DNA of 64,000 bases from an uncultured Bacteroidales bacterium (lineage in GTDB: Bacteria > Bacteroidota > Bacteroidia > Bacteroidales > F082), in assembly GCA_900318265.1 (NCBI GenBank), contig ONKA01000004.1, forward strand, positions 93,355 through 157,354, read 5' to 3'. Of this stretch, positions 34,320-42,690 are shown one piece after another (the first letter of the stretch is position 1; each line of letters opens with the position of its first letter). Below the pieces are notes generated by a model. The model did not search any database, was not told the origin of the DNA, and was given only the letters and a program-made list of their open reading frames with translations. The position numbers were made by a program, and so were the translations under genes.

Positions 34320-34841
34320 TTAGAGGAAGAAGAGACCTTCCAGACCATAACCACCTATAACCATAAATGTTCCAATTGTCACTATTATCGTCCAAATCAC
34401 TGCACCTATGATACCCAGAATCTTGGCCACGGTCAGCTTAGAAGTGCCAGAATATGCACTGAAATTGCCCTTTATTTTATTCCAACCCACGATACCTAGC
34501 GCCATACCCACGATACTTATTGCCAGACCAGTTATTGCCAACATACTGAGAAATCCATACAAATCCTCATCATCGCCTATTATGTAAAACAATAACAACA
34601 GCCCCATTCCAATGATGCTGCAAACCATCGCCCCTGTGCCATAAGGCGCCTTCATCTTTGGTCCTTGGGTATAGGTAGGAGCCTGATACGGAGCATTTTC
34701 CACAATACGAGTGGGGCGTTCTATCTTACCGCCGCAATGCCCACAAAACCTACTACCAGCTTCAATAACGCCTCCACAATAGGGGCATTTTTCCTTTGTC
34801 GAAGTTGAGGAAGCAACGTTATTATCATACATTTCATTCAT
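34320..34841 (-). CDS. Zinc-ribbon membrane protein (DUF4190-like)
   Basis: This 173-residue protein starts with a zinc ribbon (CPYCGGVIEAGSRFCGHCGG), then has three or four membrane helices in the last 110 residues. The loop between helices (GMALGIVGWNKIKG) resembles DUF4190-type segments. Function is unknown. It is the first gene of the alpha/beta hydrolase operon. Confidence 0.8.
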   Translation of the reverse strand: MNEMYDNNVASSTSTKEKCPYCGGVIEAGSRFCGHCGGKIERPTRIVENAPYQAPTYTQGPKMKAPYGTGAMVCSIIGMGLLLLFYIIGDDEDLYGFLSMLAITGLAISIVGMALGIVGWNKIKGNFSAYSGTSKLTVAKILGIIGAVIWTIIVTIGTFMVIGGYGLEGLFFL

Positions 34842-34876
34842 GGTTCTTTGTTTTTAATGACGTTATTATTCGCCTG

Positions 34877-34884
34877 CAAATATA
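34877..34884 (-). promoter_or_regulatory. Promoter -7 box for the zinc-ribbon membrane protein
   Basis: The minus strand reads TATATTTG, 36 bases upstream of the start. Confidence 0.5.
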
Positions 34885-34919
34885 GGAATTATTCTTTTTG
34901 AAATACAAACGGCTCTTTT

Positions 34920-35633
34920 TTATTTCATCCATCCAAGACGTTCCTCGTCCGAAAACTTCTCAATGGCATATCGCAGCATTGTCCGCGGCATAGTCTGATA
35001 ATGGATGGAGAGCCAATCTCTCAGCCGTTGCTCATCACGTTTGCCTGCTTCGCGTAGCAGCCAACCGACGGCTTTTTGAAGGAGATCGTGAAGCGGTTGG
35101 GGCTTGGCCAAGAAAAAGTCGGCAATGGCGTAGGTGTCGTCCAACTCGCCGTGACGCAAAAACTGCATCGTACTCACCATGCCGATGCGCTGTTCCCAAA
35201 TCGTTTTGCCGTCACGAGCAAGATCGTAAAGCAAGGTTCTGTCCTTGTCCAAAAGCCAGGTACCGAGCAACTCATAGCACGACAGGTCAACCAAATCCCA
35301 ATTGTTAATGAAATCGGTATGTGCCAGATAAAAGTCGATGCACCGTTGTTGCACAGATTGGTCTTTCTTGGCGTGCTTAAAGACCTGCACCAGGGTCAGC
35401 AGGGCGGCCAGGCGCATCTCATGGTACCCGTCACGGATGCATGTTTCCAAGTCATCAAAAGTGGTCTCAGCCCAACATTGCTTCACCACTTCACGGATGA
35501 CTGGCACCTTGATGCCCAAAAACCTATCACCTTCGCCGTATTGTCCCTTCCCCGTCTTGAAGAAACGGGCGAGATTGACCGCCTGATTAGGATCTTGGCG
35601 CATCATGATTTCACTATACAATTTGCAACTCAT
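34920..35633 (-). CDS. AlkD-like DNA alkylation repair glycosylase
   Basis: This 237-residue protein resembles AlkD, a HEAT-like helical DNA glycosylase that removes alkylated bases. The start MSCKLYSEIMMRQDPNQAVNLARFFKTGKGQYGEGDRFLGIKVP is family-like. Later marks are FINNWDLVDLSCYELLG, which has the Trp-Asp of the active site, and the segment KAVGWLLREAGKRD. The downstream start at 35633 was chosen because it fits the family N-terminus and leaves the promoter outside the gene. Confidence 0.9.
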   Translation of the reverse strand: MSCKLYSEIMMRQDPNQAVNLARFFKTGKGQYGEGDRFLGIKVPVIREVVKQCWAETTFDDLETCIRDGYHEMRLAALLTLVQVFKHAKKDQSVQQRCIDFYLAHTDFINNWDLVDLSCYELLGTWLLDKDRTLLYDLARDGKTIWEQRIGMVSTMQFLRHGELDDTYAIADFFLAKPQPLHDLLQKAVGWLLREAGKRDEQRLRDWLSIHYQTMPRTMLRYAIEKFSDEERLGWMK

Positions 35634-35668
35634 AGTCGTTTGAATTATAGGATTGTCAGAAGCAGGCA

Positions 35669-35676
35669 CAAATTTA
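35669..35676 (-). promoter_or_regulatory. Promoter -7 box for the AlkD-like gene
   Basis: The minus strand reads TAAATTTG. It is divergent from the plus-strand box at 35719 of the C25 peptidase gene. Confidence 0.5.
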
Positions 35677-35718
35677 GAAAGTTTTTCCTAAAAGCCACTC
35701 ATTTGACGCGATTTTCAT

Positions 35719-35726
35719 TATCTTTG
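35719..35726 (+). promoter_or_regulatory. Promoter -7 box for the C25 peptidase
   Basis: TATCTTTG lies 28 bases before the ATG at 35754. Confidence 0.6.
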
Positions 35727-35753
35727 CACCCAGAAAATTAAACCTTTAAATAG

Positions 35754-38700
35754 ATGAAAAAGCTTTCCATCCTTCTTTTCTTGGCCATGAGCACACTTTT
35801 CGCCATGGCCCAAAACGGTCGCATCGACTTGCGCAGCACCTCCTCGGCCGAGATCACGCATAGCGACTTCACCTCGCTTCGTGCCACGTTCAGCTACGGC
35901 TCCATTGAGAGCATGGAAGTGGCCACCGAAAGAGGCACCTTCTCCGAAATCGCCATCGAAGGCACCTACGCCTCTGGCGAGATCGGCACGCCCGAACTGC
36001 CTGCCTCACACCAACTATTGGCCGTGCCTTTTGGCGCCACTCCTCGTGTCAATGTAATCAATTACACGAGCACCGATTACCGCCTCTCCGACTATGGCAT
36101 CAACACCATCATGCCGCACCAGCCTTCGGTTCGCAAGGACCAGAACCCTGACGATGTGGCATTCGTCTACAACGCCGCAGCCTACCAAACCCGAAGCCTC
36201 GCCACGGCTCCCCAAGCCAGCATCGAGGTGCAAGGCACGATGCGCGGTATCCGTATTGGTTCGTTGGTCATCAACCCCGTAAGCTACAACCCCACCACCA
36301 ACACCTTGCGCGTGTTCAACAACATCGAGGTGGAAGTCAACTTCGAGGGTGCCGATCAGGAAGAGACCGAACGTATGCTGTTGAATACCTACAGTCCTTA
36401 TTTCGACATCGTCTACAAACAGATGTTCAACTACCGCCAAATTATGGATGTGTATGACGACCACCCGGACCTGATGGCCTACCCCGTCCACATGATCGTC
36501 ATTACGCCCGAAAACTACATCTCCACGTTGCAGCCTTGGCTCAACTGGAAGATCCAAAAAGGCTTTGACGTGAACGTGGTGACCACTGCACAAGCAGGAG
36601 GCAATTATACTGCCATCAAGACTTACGTGCAGAACCTTTACTCACAAGGCGTCAGCCAGGGTGCCACACCTACATTCCTCGTCCTTGTCGGCGACGTAGC
36701 CCAAGTGCCTAACACCACCGGCAATTCCACACAAAAAGTAACCGACCTCTATTACGGTTCCGTTGACGGCGACTATTTCCCCGACATGTTCTACAGCCGT
36801 ATGTCGGCAGAGAACACAAACCAACTCACCGCCATCATCAACAAGATCCTGCAATACGAGCAATACACCATGCCCGACCCGAGCTACCTGAACAACGTTA
36901 CCCTTATCGCTGGTTGGGACAGCTATTGGAATGCACGCATTGGTCGACCCACCATCAATTATGCCACCACTTATTATTATAACACCGCACATGGTTTTAA
37001 CCAGGTAAATAGTTATCTCCAACAAGGTCAATACGCGGGCTGTTACAACACCCTTAACACGGGCGTCGGCTTCATTAACTATACCGCTCATGGTGGCGAG
37101 ACCAGCTGGTCCGATCCGCAATTCACGGTCTCCAACGTCAACGCCTTGACCAATACCAACAAATATTTCTTGGCTATGGGCAACTGCTGCCTGACTGGCA
37201 ATTTCGGCTACAATCAGCCATGTTTCGGCGAAGCTATGATTCGTGGTGAAAACAAAGCAGCCTATTCCTATATCGGTTCCTGCCCAGTGACTTACTGGTA
37301 TGAAGACTACTATTTCGGCGTTGGCGCCACTAACGTCTTCAGCCAAACTCCCACACTGGAAAACACCGCCACAGGCGTATACGACGGCATCTGGATGGAC
37401 GACACCTATCATACCGTTTCGTCCATCGTCTTCCTTGGCAACCTCGCCGTTTGTTATGCCAGTACTGGTGGCTATCAAACCAGTTCCAATCCCACCTACT
37501 ATTGGCAAGCCTATCACGTGCTTGGTGATGGTTCCATCATGCCTTATCGCGTGAATCCCACGCCCAATACGGTCAGCCACGCCAGCACCTTCCCTGCCGG
37601 TGCCACTTCCTTCCAAGTGAGCGCACAACCTGACTCGTATGTGGCCATCTCACAAAACAACGTGCTGAAAGGTGTGGCTCTGGTTCCAGCCTCCGGCTCC
37701 GTTTACGTGCCGGTGAGCGGCGTCACCGCAGGCCAAGTGCGTATCGTCGTCACCAAGCCGCAACGCCAGCCTTACATCCAAGACATCAACGTGGGCAACC
37801 CCCAGACCTATACCATCACCGTGTCGGCCAATCCGACCAATGGTGGCACCGTTACGGGTGGAGGCACCTACAACGAAGGCACCTACTGCTCCGTCTTTGC
37901 TACGCCCAACAGTGGCTATGAGTTCGTCAACTGGACCGAGAATGGCAACGTGGTCTCCAACCAAGCCAGCTACACCTTCATGGTGAGTGGCAACCGCAAC
38001 CTCGTGGCCAACTTCCAGGAGCAAATCCAATACTACAGCATCCGCTTGTCAGCCAACCCGACCAACGGCGGCACCCTCACTGGTGGCGGCAGCTACCAAC
38101 AAGGTCAGACTTGCACCGTGAACGCCACGCCCAACACTGGGTTCACCTTCACCAACTGGACTGAAGGCGGCAATGTGGTCAGTACTAACGCCAGCTACAC
38201 CTTCATCGTGGATAGCAACCGTAACCTAATAGCCAACTTCGCATCACAGCCGCAGAACTTCACCATCACCGTCTCGGCCGATCCTGCCAACGGCGGCACC
38301 GTCACAGGTGGCGGCACCTACCAACAAGGTCAGAGCTGCACCTTAAATGCCACACCTGCCACGGGTTACACCTTTATTAATTGGACCAAAAATGGCCAGC
38401 AGGTCAGCACTAATGCCAGCTACACCTTCACCGTCACCGAATCGGCTGCTTATGTGGCACACTTCCAACTGCAGAGCTTCACCATCAGTCTGTCGGCCAA
38501 TCCTTCCAACGCAGGTACTGTATCGGGCGCTGGCACCTATAATTATGGCGCCTCCTGTACCGTCACCGCTACCCCATTCCAAAGATACATCTTCGACAGC
38601 TGGACCGAAAACGGCGTCGTGGTCTCCACCGAAGCAAGCTACACCTTCACCGTGACTTCAAACCGCACCTTGGTGGCCAACTTTGGCATGCCTATGGTTG

Positions 38701-39161
38701 AAATCACGGCCTCGGTCGATCCTGCCGAAGCAGCCACCGTCAGCGGAGCTGGTACTTACGAATACGGTGCCACGGTCACTTTGACTCTTGCCCGCAACGA
38801 AGACTGGGCCTTCCAAAACTGGACCGAAGCCGGTGTGGTGGTGTCGGACGAGATGACCTACACCTTCGTCGCCACCGAAAACCGCGACCTCGTGGCCCAC
38901 TTCTTGCACACCGAAGGCATCGGCGAGCAAGGTGGCCAAACCTTGATTTACCCCAATCCCGTCAACGACAAGCTGACCATTGAGGCTCAAGAGGCCATCA
39001 ACACCGTGGAAATCTACAACCTCATGGGTGCGCTGGTATACAGCCAGAAAGACTGCGGCAACAAGGTGGAAATCCACACTGCCGACCTGCATTCTGGTAT
39101 CTATTTTATCCGCATGACATCCAACAAGGTGTCGGAAACCAGAAGGTTTGTGAAGGAATGA
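35754..39161 (+). CDS. Gingipain-like C25 cysteine peptidase with five beta repeats and T9SS sorting domain
   Basis: This 1135-residue protein has a signal peptide, a propeptide (about 20-230) and a gingipain-like C25 catalytic domain. His446 sits in INYTAHGGET and the nucleophile in LAMGNCCLTG (Cys478 or 479). An Ig-like part follows, then five repeats of about 73-77 residues from about 685 to 1050, each starting like YTITVSANPTNGGTVTGG and ending in VANF. They resemble InlB/Listeria-Bacteroides repeats. The C-terminal domain (LIYPNPVNDKLT, ending RRFVKE) is a T9SS type A sorting domain. Arg- or Lys-type specificity cannot be told here. It has a strong downstream terminator. Confidence 0.9.
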   Translation: MKKLSILLFLAMSTLFAMAQNGRIDLRSTSSAEITHSDFTSLRATFSYGSIESMEVATERGTFSEIAIEGTYASGEIGTPELPASHQLLAVPFGATPRVNVINYTSTDYRLSDYGINTIMPHQPSVRKDQNPDDVAFVYNAAAYQTRSLATAPQASIEVQGTMRGIRIGSLVINPVSYNPTTNTLRVFNNIEVEVNFEGADQEETERMLLNTYSPYFDIVYKQMFNYRQIMDVYDDHPDLMAYPVHMIVITPENYISTLQPWLNWKIQKGFDVNVVTTAQAGGNYTAIKTYVQNLYSQGVSQGATPTFLVLVGDVAQVPNTTGNSTQKVTDLYYGSVDGDYFPDMFYSRMSAENTNQLTAIINKILQYEQYTMPDPSYLNNVTLIAGWDSYWNARIGRPTINYATTYYYNTAHGFNQVNSYLQQGQYAGCYNTLNTGVGFINYTAHGGETSWSDPQFTVSNVNALTNTNKYFLAMGNCCLTGNFGYNQPCFGEAMIRGENKAAYSYIGSCPVTYWYEDYYFGVGATNVFSQTPTLENTATGVYDGIWMDDTYHTVSSIVFLGNLAVCYASTGGYQTSSNPTYYWQAYHVLGDGSIMPYRVNPTPNTVSHASTFPAGATSFQVSAQPDSYVAISQNNVLKGVALVPASGSVYVPVSGVTAGQVRIVVTKPQRQPYIQDINVGNPQTYTITVSANPTNGGTVTGGGTYNEGTYCSVFATPNSGYEFVNWTENGNVVSNQASYTFMVSGNRNLVANFQEQIQYYSIRLSANPTNGGTLTGGGSYQQGQTCTVNATPNTGFTFTNWTEGGNVVSTNASYTFIVDSNRNLIANFASQPQNFTITVSADPANGGTVTGGGTYQQGQSCTLNATPATGYTFINWTKNGQQVSTNASYTFTVTESAAYVAHFQLQSFTISLSANPSNAGTVSGAGTYNYGASCTVTATPFQRYIFDSWTENGVVVSTEASYTFTVTSNRTLVANFGMPMVEITASVDPAEAATVSGAGTYEYGATVTLTLARNEDWAFQNWTEAGVVVSDEMTYTFVATENRDLVAHFLHTEGIGEQGGQTLIYPNPVNDKLTIEAQEAINTVEIYNLMGALVYSQKDCGNKVEIHTADLHSGIYFIRMTSNKVSETRRFVKE

Positions 39162-39176
39162 GATAGGATAAAAAAA

Positions 39177-39201
39177 CGGGGCGATGATGATCATCGCCCC
39201 G
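39177..39201. terminator. Strong bidirectional terminator
   Basis: CGGGGCGATGA and TCATCGCCCCG pair perfectly around TGA, with A and T runs on the sides. It ends both the C25 peptidase gene and the convergent nitroreductase gene. Confidence 0.9.
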
Positions 39202-39208
39202 TTTTTTT

Positions 39209-39736
39209 TTATTCAATCCAATATACGTATTTCTCTTTGCGCGGGGCGGCCTCAGGATAGTCGCCCTTCATATAACCCAACACGCAGTTGCCGATACCGA
39301 TGTATCTCTCGGGGTCGATGCCGTGGGCTTTCAGCAGTTCCTTGCCTTCATCAATCATGAAAACCTCACGAGCGCGATGCACCCAACAACAGCCCAAGCC
39401 TTTGGCATGAGCCGCATTGAGCAGATTTCCCATCACAAGGGCGCCGTCTTCCCTCCAAGTTAACACTGTGCTGTCGGCCAAGACCACCAACACCACTGGA
39501 GCGCCAAAGAAAGGATCGAAGTCGTCGCGACCGATGACGACAGAGTTGAGCCGACTCAACGTGTCGCGCACCTCTCGGTTAGTGACGGCAAGGATGATGG
39601 CACTCTGGCGGTTTTTGCCCGAAGGGGCGTTCATGCCCGCCTTGAGGATGTCCTCAATCACTTCTTTGGACGGCATTTCGTCGGTATAGCTACGCACACT
39701 GCGGCGTGTCATCAGGTCGTGAAGGGTAGTTTCCAT
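39209..39736 (-). CDS. Nitroreductase family protein
   Basis: This 175-residue protein matches the nitroreductase family, which binds FMN and reduces nitro or quinone compounds with NAD(P)H. Marks are TRRSVRSYTDEMP (FMN contact), the helix AGMNAPSGKNRQSAIIL, and GNLLNAAHAKGLGCCWV. The start at 39736 was chosen over one upstream because METTLHDLMTRRSVR is the usual N-terminus. The true substrate is unknown. The promoter is divergent from the BASS transporter gene. Confidence 0.9.
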   Translation of the reverse strand: METTLHDLMTRRSVRSYTDEMPSKEVIEDILKAGMNAPSGKNRQSAIILAVTNREVRDTLSRLNSVVIGRDDFDPFFGAPVVLVVLADSTVLTWREDGALVMGNLLNAAHAKGLGCCWVHRAREVFMIDEGKELLKAHGIDPERYIGIGNCVLGYMKGDYPEAAPRKEKYVYWIE

Positions 39737-39758
39737 AGTTTTTCTGCGTTTGAGGCGG

Positions 39759-39766
39759 CAAAGGTA
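39759..39766 (-). promoter_or_regulatory. Promoter -7 box for the nitroreductase
   Basis: The minus strand reads TACCTTTG, only six bases from the opposite -7 box at 39772. The two polymerases cannot occupy both at once. Confidence 0.55.
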
Positions 39767-39771
39767 CACAA

Positions 39772-39779
39772 TAATTTTG
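39772..39779 (+). promoter_or_regulatory. Promoter -7 box for the BASS transporter
   Basis: TAATTTTG matches the consensus, 28 bases before the ATG at 39807. Confidence 0.55.
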
Positions 39780-39806
39780 CAATTTTGCAGCCCGAAACCG
39801 TTTTAG

Positions 39807-40721
39807 ATGCAAAAAGTCAAGAGATATGTCCTACCCATCGCCATCGTCTTGGGGCTGTTGCTGCACGACTATTGTGCCGCCTTCAGCGTGGTGGTGCCTT
39901 ACATTATCTTCACCATCATCCTGTTGACATTCACTGCGGTTGACATTCGCAAACTGCGTTTCAAGCCCTTGTTCATTTGGATCATCCTCTTTCAGGTGGT
40001 GGTGAGCTTAGGCGGCTATGCTTTGCTGAAGGCTTTGCACGTCAACGAAATCATCGCAGAGGGCATCCTTATCGGCGTGCTTTGTCCCGTGGCGGCATCG
40101 GTAGCCGTGGTAAGCACCATGCTGGGTGCCGACCGCAACACGGTGACATCGTTTACCGTCATCGGCAACCTGGTCGTTTCCATTGTAGCGCCCATCTATT
40201 TCTCTTTCATCGGAGTCAACCAGGACTTGCCATTTTTCACCTCGTTTTTACAAATCCTGAGACGCGTCGGCTTGGTCATCGGATTGCCCTTCTTCGTGGC
40301 CTTGGCCTTACAGCTCTTGTGGCCTAAAGCCAACCATTTCATCAGCCGATATAAAGGTCTCGCCTTCTATCTTTGGGCCGTAGCCTTGTTCCTGACCTTG
40401 GGCCAAACCATCCATTTCATTTTCCTCAATGGTGAGGGCAACTGGCACAGCATCATCTGGCTCGGCGTCTCCGCCTTGCTGTTTTGCATCATTCAATTCG
40501 GATTGGGCAAATGGATCGGGCACAAATATGGCGACACCATCGCGGGCGGGCAGCTCCTCGGACAAAAGAATTCGGCCATGGGCATCTGGATGGCCAACCA
40601 TTACCTCCATCCCTTGGCTTCGGTCTATTTGGCCTTCTATTCCGTCTTCCAGAACCTGTTCAACAGCTGGCAGATCTGGTATTATGGACGTGGGGCCAAA
40701 AGACGCGAGACGCGGGACTAA
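39807..40721 (+). CDS. BASS-family (bile acid:sodium symporter-like) transporter
   Basis: This 304-residue inner-membrane protein has about nine or ten hydrophobic helices. The segment GILIGVLCPVAASVAVVSTMLGADRN resembles the crossover region of the bile acid:sodium symporter superfamily, and the C-terminal GQLLGQKNSAMGIWMA is also typical. It probably imports an organic acid with sodium; the substrate is not known. The last residues (GRGAKRRETRD) are charged. It is convergent with the zinc peptidase gene. Confidence 0.82.
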   Translation: MQKVKRYVLPIAIVLGLLLHDYCAAFSVVVPYIIFTIILLTFTAVDIRKLRFKPLFIWIILFQVVVSLGGYALLKALHVNEIIAEGILIGVLCPVAASVAVVSTMLGADRNTVTSFTVIGNLVVSIVAPIYFSFIGVNQDLPFFTSFLQILRRVGLVIGLPFFVALALQLLWPKANHFISRYKGLAFYLWAVALFLTLGQTIHFIFLNGEGNWHSIIWLGVSALLFCIIQFGLGKWIGHKYGDTIAGGQLLGQKNSAMGIWMANHYLHPLASVYLAFYSVFQNLFNSWQIWYYGRGAKRRETRD

Positions 40722-40725
40722 GGAC

Positions 40726-41595
40726 CTACAGCTGGTCGTAAGGCATGGTGAGTATCACACGGCCTGCAGCCGGATCGCCCGACTCCAAACCTTTCTTGAA
40801 CCAACGATAGCGCTGCTCTGAGGTGCCGTGAGTGAAAGTCTCAGGATTGGCATAGCCCTTAGCTTTCTTTTGAATATAATCATCACCTTTAGAAGGCATC
40901 ATGTCAAGTGTCTTCCGGATTTCGTCGTCGCTAATCGACCCGAATCGCTCGTCCTCGAAATGAGCCCAACAACCTGCGTAGTAGTCGGCAAGCAATTCGA
41001 TCCTTACGCTCCACTGTAAGAATTGTGGAGATTCCTTACCGTATCTATAAGCCATCTCATTCATCTTTTCCATTTCACCTCTGAGATATTCCACATGATG
41101 GCCCACCTCATGACCGATAATCTCGGCATAGACCAAATCACACACTTGGCCTTTGGCACTATAATGGGCAACCATCTGGTTGATATCGATGAAAACACAC
41201 TCATCGGCAGAGCAATAAAATGGTCCGATGCATTTTGCCTGATGATGACCACATCCCGTGGTAACAGTATCGGAATAAAGCACCAATTTAGGCTGACGAT
41301 AATAGCCGCCTACTTTCTCAAATTCCTCGCTCCAGAAGTCTTCTGTGCTGGCCAAAAACTGAGAGCACTTCGTGGCCATTTGCTCTTGTGTCTTGCTGTC
41401 GACCCAAGTTGAGGCGGTGCTTTGCACATCTTGCAGTATGGTACCCACGTTAGGGGCTTCCCCGCCCAAAAACCACACAATCAGTGCAATGATAATGCCG
41501 CCTATACCAATGCCGCCGCCCACTTTGGCTGCGGTGCCGCCTTTCTTGCGACGGTCGTCGACATTGGTGCTCATTCTACGTCCATCCAGTTTCAT
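40726..41595 (-). CDS. Neutral zinc metallopeptidase, YpfJ-like, copy 1
   Basis: This 289-residue protein resembles the YpfJ/KPN_00654-type family: an N-terminal basic segment (MKLDGRRMSTNVDDRRKKGG), one membrane helix (GIGGIIIALIVWFLGG, near residue 35-50), and a catalytic domain with HEVGHH (His-Glu-x-x-His) and a later acidic residue. Two Cys residues (TGCGHHQAKCIGPFYCSAD) may form a disulfide. The start at 41595 was chosen for similarity to the neighbouring copy. It is the downstream member of a tandem pair. Confidence 0.85.
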   Translation of the reverse strand: MKLDGRRMSTNVDDRRKKGGTAAKVGGGIGIGGIIIALIVWFLGGEAPNVGTILQDVQSTASTWVDSKTQEQMATKCSQFLASTEDFWSEEFEKVGGYYRQPKLVLYSDTVTTGCGHHQAKCIGPFYCSADECVFIDINQMVAHYSAKGQVCDLVYAEIIGHEVGHHVEYLRGEMEKMNEMAYRYGKESPQFLQWSVRIELLADYYAGCWAHFEDERFGSISDDEIRKTLDMMPSKGDDYIQKKAKGYANPETFTHGTSEQRYRWFKKGLESGDPAAGRVILTMPYDQL

Positions 41596-41724
41596 ATTAT
41601 CAGTATTTTGTTTGAGACTAAAGTATTTGTTGACACGAGTTCCGCTTTTGCGGAATGAAGGCGAGACGCGAGACACGAGAGTCCAATTCTCGTGATCCCG
41701 CGTCCCGCAGTCAAATGTCTGTAA

Positions 41725-42588
41725 TTATAGGCTATTATAGGGAATGTCGAAAGTGTTGCCCTGGCTGACGTCACCCGTGCGGATGCCCTTCTTAAGCCAA
41801 CGTGAACGCTGCTCCGAAGTGCCATGGGTGAAGGTTTCAGGCATGGTACGGCCATAGGCCTGCTTTTGCAGGTAGTCGTCACCGATCTTGGCGGCAGCGT
41901 CGAGGGCTTCCTCTATGTCGCCGTCTTCAAGCGAGCCATATCTCTTGTGGTCGTTGTGGGCCCATACGCCAGCGAAGAAGTCGGCCTGCAGTTCCAAGCG
42001 CACCGTGAGTTGGTTGGCTTCTGGCGAGTTTTGGCCGTATTCGGCTCTCTTTTGATGCACGGGGCCCAAGATGCCCAATTGGTTCTGCACGTGATGGCCA
42101 ACCTCATGGGCGATAACGTAGGCGTAGGCAAAGTCTCCATCAGCGCCAATTTCCCGTTTCATGTTCTTGAAGAACTCAAGGTCGATGTAGACGGTTTCGT
42201 CGGCCGAGCAATAGAAAGGACCGCTGGCCGAGGTGGCATTGCCGCAACCTGATCTTACAGCATCGGAAAAGACATATAGTCTTGGAGGCTGATATGTTTT
42301 ACCCATTTTTTGGAACTCAGCCGTCCAAACGTCTTCGGTTCCGGCCAAAACCTGGCTACAAAAGACCATCAATAGGCTGTCTTCTGCGGTCTGTTCGACA
42401 TTATCGTCAACGACAGCACCACCACCCAAATTACTGAACATGCTCATATCTGGAGCCCGTCCGGTCAACAGCCAGATAAGTCCTGCGATAAGAATGCCGC
42501 CCAAGCCGATTCCCCCGGCTTTCACGGCACCGCCACCACCGCGGCCGTCAACCACGTTGGAGCTTTGTCTTCTACCATCCATTTTCAT
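41725..42588 (-). CDS. Neutral zinc metallopeptidase, YpfJ-like, copy 2
   Basis: This 287-residue protein is a close paralogue of the gene at 40726: it has MKMDGRRQSSNVVDGR, a membrane helix (GIGLGGILIAGLIWLLTG), the HEVGHHVQNQLGI catalytic motif, and the conserved EVGHH-to-FTHGTSEQRSRWLKKG block. Copy 1 has FTHGTSEQRYRWFKKG at the same place. The two were probably produced by tandem duplication. It has its own promoter at 42621. Confidence 0.88.
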   Translation of the reverse strand: MKMDGRRQSSNVVDGRGGGGAVKAGGIGLGGILIAGLIWLLTGRAPDMSMFSNLGGGAVVDDNVEQTAEDSLLMVFCSQVLAGTEDVWTAEFQKMGKTYQPPRLYVFSDAVRSGCGNATSASGPFYCSADETVYIDLEFFKNMKREIGADGDFAYAYVIAHEVGHHVQNQLGILGPVHQKRAEYGQNSPEANQLTVRLELQADFFAGVWAHNDHKRYGSLEDGDIEEALDAAAKIGDDYLQKQAYGRTMPETFTHGTSEQRSRWLKKGIRTGDVSQGNTFDIPYNSL

Positions 42589-42620
42589 GATACAAACGTT
42601 TTTAGGGGTTAATAATGGCA

Positions 42621-42628
42621 CAAAAATA
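42621..42628 (-). promoter_or_regulatory. Promoter -7 box for the second zinc peptidase
   Basis: The minus strand reads TATTTTTG, 33 bases upstream of 42588, adjoining the terminator of the next gene. Confidence 0.55.
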
Positions 42629-42637
42629 CACAAAAAA

Positions 42638-42662
42638 GGACACCCGTAACTCGCGGGTGTCC
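42638..42662 (-). terminator. Intrinsic terminator of the T9SS repeat protein gene
   Basis: GGACACCCG pairs with CGGGTGTCC; the minus strand continues into a T run. It lies 29 bases past the stop at 42691. Confidence 0.8.
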
Positions 42663-42690
42663 TTTTTTTTCACAAAGGCTGTGATTTTTC

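Noticed and set aside
36642-37628. A 328-codon minus-strand frame inside the C25 peptidase gene
   Set aside because: The plus-strand frame is clearly a peptidase with catalytic motifs; the antisense frame has no domain features.
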